Positions 52,697-62,092 of a stretch of 64,000 bases of DNA are shown here, piece after piece (within the stretch, counting starts at the first letter, position 1; every line of letters starts with the position of its first letter). The position numbers were made by a program, and so were the translations under genes. Origin of the DNA: Burkholderia paludis (GTDB taxonomy: Bacteria > Pseudomonadota > Gammaproteobacteria > Burkholderiales > Burkholderiaceae); contig NZ_JPGL01000001.1 in assembly GCF_000732615.1 (NCBI RefSeq), forward strand, positions 62,001-126,000, in the 5' to 3' direction. The notes under the pieces are model-generated. The model searched no databases. It saw only the letters and a program-made list of their open reading frames with translations, and was not told where the DNA came from.

Positions 52697-54970
52697 TCAT
52701 TTCCCCAGGATGGCGGCAAGCACCGGCAGCACGCGGGCCGCCCGTGCATGGTCGAGTTCGACGACAGCGGCCGCCGCCATGGCGGGCGTGTCGAGTCGCC
52801 GAACCTTGCCGCCCATTTCACGCCGCTCGGCAGCGTGGAAATCAGCGAACGCGCGGCGCAGCAAAGGCAGACGGTCAAGAAAGACGTCGTGCGGAAGGCC
52901 CGCAAGCCACGTATCGATGACGCGCCAGAGTGCGTCTTGCTGCAGCAGCAAAAGCCCGCTTCCGCGCAGAAGTCCGGTCAGCCAGCCGGTAGAGTCCGCC
53001 GGCGGAACGGCGGCGGCAAGCGCAAGGCCGGCCTGGCGTGCGAGTTCCTCTGTATCGATACGTTGACGGTCGAACGCCAGACGCAGTGCGAAGCCACGCA
53101 CGACGGGAGCGACGGCGTCGTCCGCAGTCAGATTGACCAGGCAGTCGAGCCAGTCGTCGCGCAATGTCGCAATGTCCAGCGTATCGAGCGCGCCCTGCAC
53201 GCCGTCGAGATGCGCCAGCATCCCGGTGGCGGCAGCTTCGTCGATACAGCTTGCGGCTGCCGCAAGCCCGACGACGATACGCTCAACCAGCCCTTCGACG
53301 ATGGGTTCCAGATCCGTGCCGGTGGTTCCTCGCACGTCACCATATCGGACCACGCGCGCCAGCGGCGGCAACGCGGTCATCAGATGCGCCAGGTCGGCCG
53401 CGACGGCCGCCTGCGTCTGTACACAGGCAAGCAGAACGTCGATAGCGACAGGAAGTCGCGCAAGCACGGCCTGGTCGAGCATTCCGGTGAGTTGCGGCAA
53501 TTCCGCGCCCGCGCGTGCGCGTTCGCACAGGCGGTGCGTTGCGGCATCCTCGATCGTATTGCCGTAGCGGCTGGTCGCAATCAGTGCGACAACCATGTCA
53601 GGCTGCCAGCGCAATTCCCACGTCTCGCGGAAGGTGCCGGTACGATTGTTGTCTCGCAGCAGGCTGCCCCAGGCAACGTCAAGCAGATTGAGGCGATGCA
53701 GCAGCACGCTGCGCTGTCGACCGCCGTCTTCACGTAGATCCAGATCGATCTGCCTGATCTCGGTCGTGGGCTTGAAGCGCAGGCGCTTTTGGCATGCGTC
53801 GAGATCCCGCTGCAGCGGTGCCGCCAGCACGGATTCCGGCACCGATCCCAGTTGTTCACCGATTTCGAGCTTGCGACGGATCAAGGACAGCGTCTCCGCC
53901 TGACCGTGACAGAGTACGGTCATCATCGCCTCGCGCTGCTCGGCAAGCCCGGGCAGCGGCAAATCTCGCATCGCGGCAAGCGCATCGGCCAGACGTACGG
54001 TTTCGATCACGCTGGCGGACGACACATCCAACCCTTCCGCGCGCATCATGCGTGCGCATTCGGTGACCCAACGCAAGCCCGCTGAGTCCGGGTTTTGCCA
54101 CAGGTGACGATACCAACCCGGTGATTCGACACCGGCACCGTATCCACCGACATAGCTCAGACGGTCGTCGCTCCACGGCACCCAGGTTGCTTCCGTCCGG
54201 GTCTTGGGCAAGCCCTTCAGAAGCGCCGTGTCGTCCTTGATCCTGGCCGCCTGCGTCAATGCCGGAATGTGCCAGGCGCCGCATACGACCGCGATGCTCT
54301 GATAGCCGGCCTTTTGCGCCTCGCGTACCCGCATGCGCATGTGAGCTTCACGTCGCGCTTCGCGCGGCGGGGGCGCCGGGGCGTGCTCGCGCAGCGCGAC
54401 CATCGCCTCCTCAATGGCCGCAAACAACTCTCCGGCGTCGCGACGCTGTTCGACTTCGACTTCCCACCACGATTCGTGATCGTCGTAGCCCGCGGCTCGG
54501 GACAACTCACCGATCGGGTCCATGCGCCAGGCCGGCGGCAATGCGTCGTCCGGCTTCTCCGGTGACGGACACGCCCCCTCTTCCGCATCGGCATCGATGG
54601 CGATATCACCGGCCGTCGACGCCCCTTCGGCAGCCGCCTCTTGCGCAAGGGATTCGGCAAAACCATGCGTGGCGGGCAGATCCATGAACCACAGCGGCAC
54701 GTTGTGAGTCGTCGCATGACGAATCGCCTGCCACTCCGGAGAAAACTCGGCAAACGGGTAAAACGCGCCCAGCCGCGGCGCTTCGCTCGGGTAGACGAGC
54801 AATGCCACGGGAGGCCGCATGGCGGCGTCACCCGCCAACGCGACAATGGCGTCCGCTTCCGGCGGCCCTTCAAGCAACACGACGTCAGGTTGTTGTGCCG
54901 CAAGTGCGGCATTCAGCGCCCGCGCGCAACCGGGGCCATGGTGACGGATACCGTAGTATCGAACCGCCAT
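52697..54970 (-). CDS. DUF5682 family protein (YehM-like)
   Basis: A 757-residue protein starting MAVRYYGIRHHGPGCARALNAAL, with PDVVLLEGPPEADAIVALAG and PLWFMDLPATHG, the conserved N-terminal DUF5682 region, which recalls TraB/ChaN-type metalloenzymes (a GxxH motif followed by an E-containing loop). AYQSIAVVCGAWHIPAL-type sequence follows at about 225-245. The C-terminal 450 residues are helical. One-base overlaps or gaps join it to the MoxR and VWA genes, so it belongs to the same complex. Function is unknown; a hydrolase role is only suggested by the motifs. Confidence 0.85.
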   Translation of the reverse strand: MAVRYYGIRHHGPGCARALNAALAAQQPDVVLLEGPPEADAIVALAGDAAMRPPVALLVYPSEAPRLGAFYPFAEFSPEWQAIRHATTHNVPLWFMDLPATHGFAESLAQEAAAEGASTAGDIAIDADAEEGACPSPEKPDDALPPAWRMDPIGELSRAAGYDDHESWWEVEVEQRRDAGELFAAIEEAMVALREHAPAPPPREARREAHMRMRVREAQKAGYQSIAVVCGAWHIPALTQAARIKDDTALLKGLPKTRTEATWVPWSDDRLSYVGGYGAGVESPGWYRHLWQNPDSAGLRWVTECARMMRAEGLDVSSASVIETVRLADALAAMRDLPLPGLAEQREAMMTVLCHGQAETLSLIRRKLEIGEQLGSVPESVLAAPLQRDLDACQKRLRFKPTTEIRQIDLDLREDGGRQRSVLLHRLNLLDVAWGSLLRDNNRTGTFRETWELRWQPDMVVALIATSRYGNTIEDAATHRLCERARAGAELPQLTGMLDQAVLARLPVAIDVLLACVQTQAAVAADLAHLMTALPPLARVVRYGDVRGTTGTDLEPIVEGLVERIVVGLAAAASCIDEAAATGMLAHLDGVQGALDTLDIATLRDDWLDCLVNLTADDAVAPVVRGFALRLAFDRQRIDTEELARQAGLALAAAVPPADSTGWLTGLLRGSGLLLLQQDALWRVIDTWLAGLPHDVFLDRLPLLRRAFADFHAAERREMGGKVRRLDTPAMAAAAVVELDHARAARVLPVLAAILGK

Positions 54971-56061
54971 CAGACCACTTCCATGCAAGCGCGATAAAAA
55001 TCCTTCCAGTCGTCGCGCTCCTTTACAACCGTCTTGAGGTATTCCATCCAGACCAGCTTGTCCTGCACCGGGTCCTTGACAATCGCGCCCGTCAGGCCCG
55101 CTGCCAGATCGGCGGCACGCAACACGCCGTCGCTGTAGTAGCCCGCCACGGCCATACCGTGGCCCAGCACCGAAATCGCTTCAGCCGTCGAAAGCGTGCC
55201 GCTGGGCGTCTTGAGTTTGGTCTTGCCGTCCTCGGTCAAGCCGTTACGCAATTCGCGGAACACGGCAACGACACGGCGAACTTCCTCCAGCGCCGGCTTC
55301 TCGGCCGGCAACGCCAGCGCCTGGCCCAGTTCGGCGACGCGGCGGCTGACGATTGCGACCTCCTCGTCGAATGTCTCCGGGGTGGGCAAGATCACCGTGT
55401 TGAAACGGCGCATCAAGGCCGACGACATCTCGTTGACGCCACGGTCGCGATTGTTCGCCGTCGCTATCACGTTGAAACCGCGCTGTGCCTGCACCTCGAT
55501 GCCGAGTTCCGGCACCGGCAGAGTCTTTTCCGACAGGAGGGTAATCAGCGTGTCCTGCACCTCGCTCGGCACACGCGTCATCTCTTCCAGCCGCGCCAGC
55601 TTGCCACCTCGCATCGCGTTGAGCATCGGACTGGGAACCAGGGCTTGCTCCGACGGCCCCTCCGACAACAGGCGTGCGTAGTTCCAACCGTAACGTAACG
55701 CCGTCTCGTCGGTTCCGGCCGTCCCCTGAATCAGCAACGTGGAATCGCCGCTGATCGCTGCCGCGAGATGTTCCGATACCCAGCTCTTCGCCGTACCCGG
55801 CACCCCGTAGAGCAGCAGCGCACGATCGGTCGCAAGCGTCGCGACGGCAATCTCGATCAGCCGGCCGCTGCCGATGTACTTCGGCGTGACCTCGAAGCCA
55901 TTGTCGAGCTTGCCGCCCAGCATGTAAGTCCTGACCGCCCACGGCGACAGCTCCCAGTTCGCCGGGCGAGTACGCTTGTCATGGCGTGCCAGTTCCGCGA
56001 GTTCTTCGGCATACTGCGTTTCGGCGTGCTGGCGCAGCACGGTACTGAGGTTGTCGCTCAC
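54970..56061 (-). CDS. MoxR-family AAA+ ATPase (YehL-like)
   Basis: A 363-residue AAA+ ATPase. Walker A is GVPGTAKS (86-93), the Walker B region is LARLEEMTRVP (154-164) with Glu-Glu in place of Asp-Glu, sensor 1 is VIATANNRDRGVNEMSSALMRRF and the arginine finger follows. The C-terminal lid includes STAEAISVLGHGMAVAGYY. MoxR ATPases assemble as hexamers and pair with VWA proteins as chaperones. It overlaps the DUF5691 gene by four bases and the DUF5682 gene by one. Confidence 0.93.
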   Translation of the reverse strand: MSDNLSTVLRQHAETQYAEELAELARHDKRTRPANWELSPWAVRTYMLGGKLDNGFEVTPKYIGSGRLIEIAVATLATDRALLLYGVPGTAKSWVSEHLAAAISGDSTLLIQGTAGTDETALRYGWNYARLLSEGPSEQALVPSPMLNAMRGGKLARLEEMTRVPSEVQDTLITLLSEKTLPVPELGIEVQAQRGFNVIATANNRDRGVNEMSSALMRRFNTVILPTPETFDEEVAIVSRRVAELGQALALPAEKPALEEVRRVVAVFRELRNGLTEDGKTKLKTPSGTLSTAEAISVLGHGMAVAGYYSDGVLRAADLAAGLTGAIVKDPVQDKLVWMEYLKTVVKERDDWKDFYRACMEVV

Positions 56062-57638
56062 AGCGGCATCTCCTTGATCACGGTTTGTTTGGCTTGCATG
56101 AGCGCGACGATTTCACGCGCCTGCTCCAGCATGCGAGGTTGGCCGGCGAAGACGTTTCCAAGCCAGCCGGCATACAGTTCCACGACAGGTGACAGAAGGG
56201 CCAGGTCGGCATCGGCCGCACGCAATATGGCCAACCTTGCCAGACCTGCCAGGTCATAACGCAGCATCAAGTCCGCCGGTTTTCGGCTTTGTTTGGCGTC
56301 CGAGAAAAAAGTGCGCGCGAAGGTGCGGACGACCTCGGTCGGCCATGGCGCATCCAGCCGGCGAGCGAATGCGGTAGCCCGCTCGACTTCGCCCAGCGCA
56401 AGTTGGCGGCACAGTTCGCTTTCGCAAACGACGGGAAGCGAGGCATCCCACAAGGCGGGGATCAGCCCGCCCAGAAGAGGCGATGGCTTGTCGCTACCCA
56501 GCGCAAATCGCAGGAACGCCGCAGCCCAAGCGGGATCGCCCGCACGACACGCAGCGGTCGCACACCCGGACAGCAACGAATCGGCCCAGTCGTTGCCCGC
56601 CATCAGTGGAATCAGCACTTCCGCTTCGCTGCTCGCCGCCTCGCTCCAGCGCGCGGGCGGAATGAGCGACAGCACCTGGCGCAACCATGACGCACGCTTG
56701 CCCTCCCCGTGATTCGCCCCATCGACGATGCCATCGCGCGCCCAGTCTTTCGGTAGTTCGCTCGGGATCTCGACGGTCAATACCGGATCGCCGTGCTTGC
56801 CCAGGAAGGAGGCGAACCTGGCGACGGCGCCGCTGGCAGGCGTTGCCGCTTGCCAGCGCACGCAGGCATCGGCCCGCGCCGTCATGCGGTGCATGAAGGC
56901 AGAGCCCGGCAATCGCGCCAGCAGGTCGGCCGCCGTCATGCGTACCGTTTGCGCACGATCGTCGAGCAGGCTTTCGAGAAATGGCTCATCGTCGATGCCG
57001 AGATTGGCTGCCATCGCGTTGACGAGTTGTTGACGCGGATCCGCCTTCTCCTTTGGCAAGACATCGGCCAGCATGTCACGCGCCCTGGCCGCGTCGATGC
57101 TACGCAGCCCGCGTAGCGCTTCGACGCGCGCAGCTATCCCCCCCTCTTCCCATATCCGCAGCAACGCGGCTTCATCCCGACTGGAAGGCGCAAGCTGCTT
57201 CAACCGCTCATCCCAGCCCGGGTTCTGTGACGCGAGCCATCGGCCACGCCCGCCGAGGACGCCATGCCAATATGGCAGCGCCGTGGTTTTGCCGAGCACG
57301 TCCGGCAATAGCGCCGGCGGCAGCCGATAGCCAGCCTGCGCAACACGCGGCGCCAGCCATTCGCTCAGTCCGGGTATCTCGTCCGCGATGGCGGACGCGA
57401 TCAACGGCGTGAGCACCGCAGGCGTTTCCCGTTCGACCTCGTCCGGCGCGGGGACGGGCAATTTCGCCCCACGGGGTAGACGTCCGGCTCCGCTGTAAAC
57501 AGCAAAGCTACCGGCCTGCAACAACAGGCGCTGCTCCCGGCTCCCCTCCGGCAACAACGCATCGATCTCTGCCAGAGTGGACGCGTCGTGAGGCGCGTTG
57601 GCCGTTCCGACGAGCGCGGTACGAACTAGATCCTTCAT
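56058..57638 (-). CDS. DUF5691 family protein
   Basis: A 526-residue, mostly helical protein starting MKDLVRTALVGTANAPHD and having alpha-solenoid character (repeated Leu- and Ala-rich helices such as RVEALRGLRSIDAARARDMLADVL and RMTAADLLARLPGSAF). The N-terminal TALVGTAN sequence is the DUF5691 hallmark. It overlaps its SWIM and MoxR neighbours by four bases each. It is probably a scaffold for the ATPase/VWA complex. It is not present in the four-gene yehLMPQ set as I remember it. Confidence 0.82.
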   Translation of the reverse strand: MKDLVRTALVGTANAPHDASTLAEIDALLPEGSREQRLLLQAGSFAVYSGAGRLPRGAKLPVPAPDEVERETPAVLTPLIASAIADEIPGLSEWLAPRVAQAGYRLPPALLPDVLGKTTALPYWHGVLGGRGRWLASQNPGWDERLKQLAPSSRDEAALLRIWEEGGIAARVEALRGLRSIDAARARDMLADVLPKEKADPRQQLVNAMAANLGIDDEPFLESLLDDRAQTVRMTAADLLARLPGSAFMHRMTARADACVRWQAATPASGAVARFASFLGKHGDPVLTVEIPSELPKDWARDGIVDGANHGEGKRASWLRQVLSLIPPARWSEAASSEAEVLIPLMAGNDWADSLLSGCATAACRAGDPAWAAAFLRFALGSDKPSPLLGGLIPALWDASLPVVCESELCRQLALGEVERATAFARRLDAPWPTEVVRTFARTFFSDAKQSRKPADLMLRYDLAGLARLAILRAADADLALLSPVVELYAGWLGNVFAGQPRMLEQAREIVALMQAKQTVIKEMPL

Positions 57639-58963
57639 CGCGCACCTCCCGCCAGGCTTTGATAGCGTCCATCGACATACATGCCCAGAGGGCGAATCGC
57701 GTCACCATCCCACTCCACGGCGACCGGCCGAGGGCGGCCGCCGGCAATCGCCAGCCAGGTCCAATGGTTGTCGCCCTGCACAGGCAGCCCATGCCCGCTC
57801 GGGGCGACGGCATGCCACGCACCGTCGGCGTAAACCGGCACGGCTGCGTCGAGTACGGTTGCAATGCGATCGCGCCAGGGGTTCGCCATCAGCGCATTCG
57901 CGGCGGCCTCGAGCAGCCCCATCTGATCCTGAGCGTGCGAGAAAGCAAGGGGCGACGGCAACGGCGTCGCGGTACCTTTGAGGATCGCGCGCCGCGATCC
58001 GCTCCCGGGCCAGAAGGCCAGCTCACCGTCAAATGCCGTGCCGGGCAGCCACGTCGCGGGAAAGGACTGGTTACCGACGGCAAACTGCATGAACAGCGCA
58101 TATCGACCGCTCGCCTCTCCGGAGAGCCAGGTCCGCTGTATCCGCACACGGTCGTCGGCGTCGACAACCTGTCCGATCACATGCCAGCGATCGCGCAACA
58201 CGTCGCCGCCGGCCAGCACGTCTTCTTCGCGCACGCTAAAGCCGATCAATTGCCGCAACTGCTGCTGCAAATCGACCGTGAGATGATCGATTCGCTCGTA
58301 GGCACGCACTGCCAACGCAAGGCGACCGAGTTCGGCGAGCAATTGTTCCGGCCAATCGTCACGGCTTCCTGGAAGCTCTGCCAACGCACGTACACGTGCA
58401 GCCAGGCCGGTTGCCTGCGCATCGACCAGCCGTGCAGCCATCTGTTCCCAGAATGCGGGGCCCTGCGCCGGCAGTCGGGCCAAGCCGTTGCGTACGAGGT
58501 CCTCGAGCCAGACTTGCAATCCAGCCATCCCGTCGAGCACGCGATTTTCGCGCTTCTCGGCTCTCTTTCGCTGCGCGGCCTCATCGACTGGCGCTTCGGC
58601 CTTGACGGTCGCGCGCGCCTCCTTTCTGGCGGCATGGTTCGCACGCTTTTCCAGCCATTCGCCGACCCACTCGGGCTCGTCGGCAATGGCGACGGCATCG
58701 GGCTGGTTGGCGCTCAGGATCAACAAGCCCAGCGCGTGTTTACAGGGGAATTTGAAGCTGGGGCACGAGCACTTGCTCGCGAAATCGGCAAGGTCCACAC
58801 GGACCTGATAGGGATTCTTGCCGCTCCCTTGACACTCTCCCCATACCACGCGGGCATTGCGCCCAAGCATCGGCCACTGCTTCGGCTGCGCCAGCTTCTT
58901 GCCATTCGCGGCCGAGCTGCTATCCGGCGCCAACGCCAACACCTGTTGTTCGGTAAGCTGCAT
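57635..58963 (-). CDS. SWIM zinc-finger protein (YehQ-like)
   Basis: A 442-residue protein with a SWIM zinc finger near the N-terminus: KCSCPSFKFPCKHALGL supplies Cys65, Cys67, Cys74 and His76. A charged helix (about 105-140) follows, then a large conserved domain of unknown fold. SWIM fingers bind DNA or proteins. It starts the tightly overlapped five-gene SWIM-to-VWA set; the SPFH gene lies 208 bases upstream on the same strand. Confidence 0.88.
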   Translation of the reverse strand: MQLTEQQVLALAPDSSSAANGKKLAQPKQWPMLGRNARVVWGECQGSGKNPYQVRVDLADFASKCSCPSFKFPCKHALGLLILSANQPDAVAIADEPEWVGEWLEKRANHAARKEARATVKAEAPVDEAAQRKRAEKRENRVLDGMAGLQVWLEDLVRNGLARLPAQGPAFWEQMAARLVDAQATGLAARVRALAELPGSRDDWPEQLLAELGRLALAVRAYERIDHLTVDLQQQLRQLIGFSVREEDVLAGGDVLRDRWHVIGQVVDADDRVRIQRTWLSGEASGRYALFMQFAVGNQSFPATWLPGTAFDGELAFWPGSGSRRAILKGTATPLPSPLAFSHAQDQMGLLEAAANALMANPWRDRIATVLDAAVPVYADGAWHAVAPSGHGLPVQGDNHWTWLAIAGGRPRPVAVEWDGDAIRPLGMYVDGRYQSLAGGAR

Positions 58964-59171
58964 ATACGTGACTTTGACTACCCATTACGGAAATGACCGA
59001 AGGCACTGCGCTGAATTACCTGCAGCAGAGCATCTTTAATGCATGGAGACGGGGGAATCGTACCGCGCAAGCAAACATCACACGCTACCCTTGCCTCCTC
59101 AAGATCGTGTCGCGCTTCGCTTCGAATCGAAGGTCCGTGCAGCCGCCGGGACGCTTCCGATAACGGCCGCG

Positions 59172-61154
59172 TCACGCCTGTCGCCCATCGGAGCCACTCG
59201 CGCCGCCGCCATGCGCGCCCCCTCTCGCGCGTGACTCCGACAACTCCATCGCCTTGAGCGAACTCATCAGCGCCATCAACGTCGAGAATGCATTTCCGTC
59301 GGCGCCGCCGCCGAGCTGGATCTGCGGGACAAGCGGCACTTTGGCGGTTTCGAATGCCTCGGCCAGCCGCAGCATGACCGTTTGCATCAGTTGCTTGTCG
59401 GACCCCTCGCCCTGCAAGGCTTCCGACTTCGCCTTGATCGCAGCCGCTTCCGCCTCGCCCACGGATCGAATGGCCGACGCCCGGCCAGACCCCTCCATTT
59501 CCTGCTTGAACTTCTCGGCGTGAGCCAGCGCCTCGATTTCCTGCCGGCGCTTCTCGGCGGCCTTCACGCTGGCGGACCCCTGGTTTTCCTTGATGCTGAT
59601 GTCCACGAGCGACCCGGTCAGCTCTTTTTGCTTCGCCGCGCGCTGTTCCGCTTCGTTCAACTCGCGCTGCTTGTCGGCAGCGATCTGCTTCTGCGCAAAC
59701 GTCTCGACTTGCTCGCGTGCGATCTGCCGATCCCTCAGCTGGGCCATGATGCTCTCGATCTGCGCGTCGCCTGCCTGGGCTTTGGGCGTACCGATCAACA
59801 CTTCCTCGAATTCCAGCGAATACGCCTGGAAACGCACGCGCATGTCGTTCGACGCATTGAACTGCAATTCGCTGCGTGACTGGATCAGCTCGATGAACGT
59901 CTTGGTCTGCGAGACGTTCTTGAAGTACGAGGACACCATTGGATCGAGCGTCTGCTCCACCAGTTGCTCGATATTGCCGAACCGCTGCACCACCATCGGC
60001 GCCTTGCGATAGTCGATATGCACGACGACCGATAACGGCAGCAGCGGCTCGAACGCATCCTTCGTGATCAACGTGATTTCTCGCAGGTTCGAATCGAAGC
60101 TCGACCCGCTTTCGCCGGATTTCCACATCAGCACGAAGTTCGTCGTCGGCACCAACTCGATCTTGCCGGCATAGGTGTTGAACGCGTACTTGCCCGGCAT
60201 CAGCGGCGCGCGCCATACGCCGCGGCAACCGTTCTCCACCAGTTCACCATGACTGTAGTCGCTGCCGGAAAGATCGTTGCCGCGGCGGCCCGTATAGGAA
60301 ACGACCACGCCCACGAAGCCAACCGGAATAACCGTCTTGCGAATGAACTCGACCGTCGCGAACAAGCGATTGATGTACCAGGTGCCCTCAACCAGAACAC
60401 GCTCCTGCCGCCCGCGGTGACCGCCGGCCGCCAGGAACTTCTCGGGCTCCTGATATGAATTGTGGACGTCGCCGACATCGGGGGCGAGCAACTCGTCCTT
60501 TGGCAGGGCCGGGCCATCCTGCACGGTCACGATCGCCAGAAGATCGGAGTCGTGCTCACCCTCGGCGCCCTTGATGACTACGGGCGAGAAACCGCCGCGC
60601 TCATCGAGCAGCTCGCGCATCTTTTCGTAATAGGCCTTCTCCTGGGAGTTGAGCGACAGCGAATATGTCGCCTCCTCGGTCATCACGACGAATAGCGCAG
60701 GATTGACAATGTGCGTGCCTTCGCGCAATACCTTGCGTTGCGGTCCCTTCTCGCCTTCCTTTTCGATAAAGGCGCGCACGTCCCGGAAGTCGTCCACCTC
60801 CGAATTGTCGGCAAGCGTTTGCCCGGCAGGCAGATCGCGCCCGTCACGCGCGAACACGTATCCGATCTTGCCCTGTGTCACGGAGACCATCGGATGGATA
60901 TGAACCCGGTACTGGAACGGCGTGAAGAAGTGAAAACCGCCTCGCAGCAGTTCCGGCTGGAAACCGGCCTCGCCCTGCAACGCCAGCAATCCCGTCTTGA
61001 CGGAACCGCTCAGGCTCCACAGCTTTTCCACCACGCCGACGCGATCGTTCGGGATGTAGCGGATGACCCCGGACACCCACAACAGCGCCGCAATCGCCAG
61101 CAGCACCGCCACGCCCAGCGCCGCCGATCCCCCCGCCTGCAGAAAATGATCCAT
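59172..61154 (-). CDS. SPFH/Band 7 (flotillin-like) membrane protein
   Basis: A 660-residue protein with one N-terminal transmembrane helix (about 10-30, AALGVAVLLAIAALLWVSGVI) followed by an SPFH domain in two parts (VIPVGFVGVVVSYTG and FEPLLPLSVVVHIDYRKAPMVVQRFGNIEQLVEQTLDPMVSSYF). A long coiled coil (about 480-570, Ala-Glu-Lys-Gln rich) precedes a glycine-rich tail. Flotillin-like proteins form membrane-bound rings that organise other proteins. It reads into the SWIM-MoxR-VWA genes, so it may anchor that complex to the membrane. Confidence 0.88.
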   Translation of the reverse strand: MDHFLQAGGSAALGVAVLLAIAALLWVSGVIRYIPNDRVGVVEKLWSLSGSVKTGLLALQGEAGFQPELLRGGFHFFTPFQYRVHIHPMVSVTQGKIGYVFARDGRDLPAGQTLADNSEVDDFRDVRAFIEKEGEKGPQRKVLREGTHIVNPALFVVMTEEATYSLSLNSQEKAYYEKMRELLDERGGFSPVVIKGAEGEHDSDLLAIVTVQDGPALPKDELLAPDVGDVHNSYQEPEKFLAAGGHRGRQERVLVEGTWYINRLFATVEFIRKTVIPVGFVGVVVSYTGRRGNDLSGSDYSHGELVENGCRGVWRAPLMPGKYAFNTYAGKIELVPTTNFVLMWKSGESGSSFDSNLREITLITKDAFEPLLPLSVVVHIDYRKAPMVVQRFGNIEQLVEQTLDPMVSSYFKNVSQTKTFIELIQSRSELQFNASNDMRVRFQAYSLEFEEVLIGTPKAQAGDAQIESIMAQLRDRQIAREQVETFAQKQIAADKQRELNEAEQRAAKQKELTGSLVDISIKENQGSASVKAAEKRRQEIEALAHAEKFKQEMEGSGRASAIRSVGEAEAAAIKAKSEALQGEGSDKQLMQTVMLRLAEAFETAKVPLVPQIQLGGGADGNAFSTLMALMSSLKAMELSESRARGGAHGGGASGSDGRQA

Positions 61155-62092
61155 ATTCTTCGTCCCTTGTTTTCACCGGCCTTACCTGCTGCCATCCGCA
61201 TTCTGATCGAACGGCACGAGCCCCGGCCCGTCGACAGAAGTGTTGTTTACCCGATCAAGCTGGCATTGTGAAACTCCGTCACCTCCCGCGCGCACGGTCG
61301 GGCCGGGCTCCGGTGCGCCATGAGCCGTTTCAGCTTCGCGTTCTCCGCTTCGAGCCGGCGCAATCGACGCAAATCAGAAGGCCCCGGTCACCCGAATCTA
61401 TTCTTCCGGTTGTAGACAGTCGCCTCGATCATTCCGGGCTTTTGACAAATCGCTGGGACCTTCGCTCCCGAATCGGCTCGCTGCAGCGCAAATGCGATCC
61501 GCTCTTCCGCAAACTGGTTCGTCTTCATGGCATGGTCTTCGTATCTATCCAGTCGAACACATCATGGCAAATTTCTCAACTTTTGAACCGGACTATTTCC
61601 TGGGTCGGTGGCACTGAGGATAAATCCCCTTTCATTCACACCGGATAGAGTGGTCTCAATCGACGACATCGACGCGTTTCGCGCGGCTTACCATCGCAAG
61701 GTCACGACTGACGATCCGATTTTGAACGAAACTGAATCGGCCCAACTGGCGGCACTGGCGCCGGACACATTCTGTTCAAGGCGCGATTCAACCAGGTACA
61801 CGGTTTCGCCTTCCCTGGGACCATCGAAGATAAACGCAACAACAAGGGAGTTGGTGGGCTAGACTGACGAACCCCATGATCCGCGCTACCGCACCCGATT
61901 CATGGGGAATATGGCCGGCGATCGGCAATATGACGATCCGACAGATTTGCAGCCCGTCATTTCCGGATGAATGTCGCGAGCGCCAAAATGACACGAAAAA
62001 CAAGCGAGTGCAGTAATTCCCGTTCGCGAGTGAATTCCACTAACACGCATTTCGGCCTCTCTCTTCAATCACCGCCAGAGACACCATCCGCC
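61155..62092. other. Intergenic region with insertion-sequence debris
   Basis: 938 bases between divergent genes. It contains the IS3-type fragment at 61319-61528. A plus-strand frame at 61608-61862 has no family and may be another gene remnant. CCCCATGA and TCATGGGG (about 61870-61910) form an imperfectly placed hairpin. The M48 gene promoter lies in the last 200 bases. Confidence 0.45.
61319..61528 (-). pseudogene. IS3-family transposase orfA remnant
   Basis: From the ATG at 61528 the minus strand reads MKTNQFAEERIAFALQRADS, then VPAICQKPGMIEATVYNRKNRFG. This is clearly the helix-turn-helix start of an IS3-family (IS407-like) OrfA, normally RFTEEQIAFAL and ISEATFYNWKKKYGG. A TGA at 61390-61388 interrupts it, after which the family sequence resumes in frame as PGPSDLRRLRRLEAENAKLKRLM. 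Homology ends there and no orfB follows. The element is dead and marks a past insertion or recombination point. Confidence 0.82.

Noticed and set aside
61608..61862. 84-residue plus-strand frame upstream of the M48 gene
   Set aside because: GTG start without ribosome binding site and no homology visible; at most a gene remnant.
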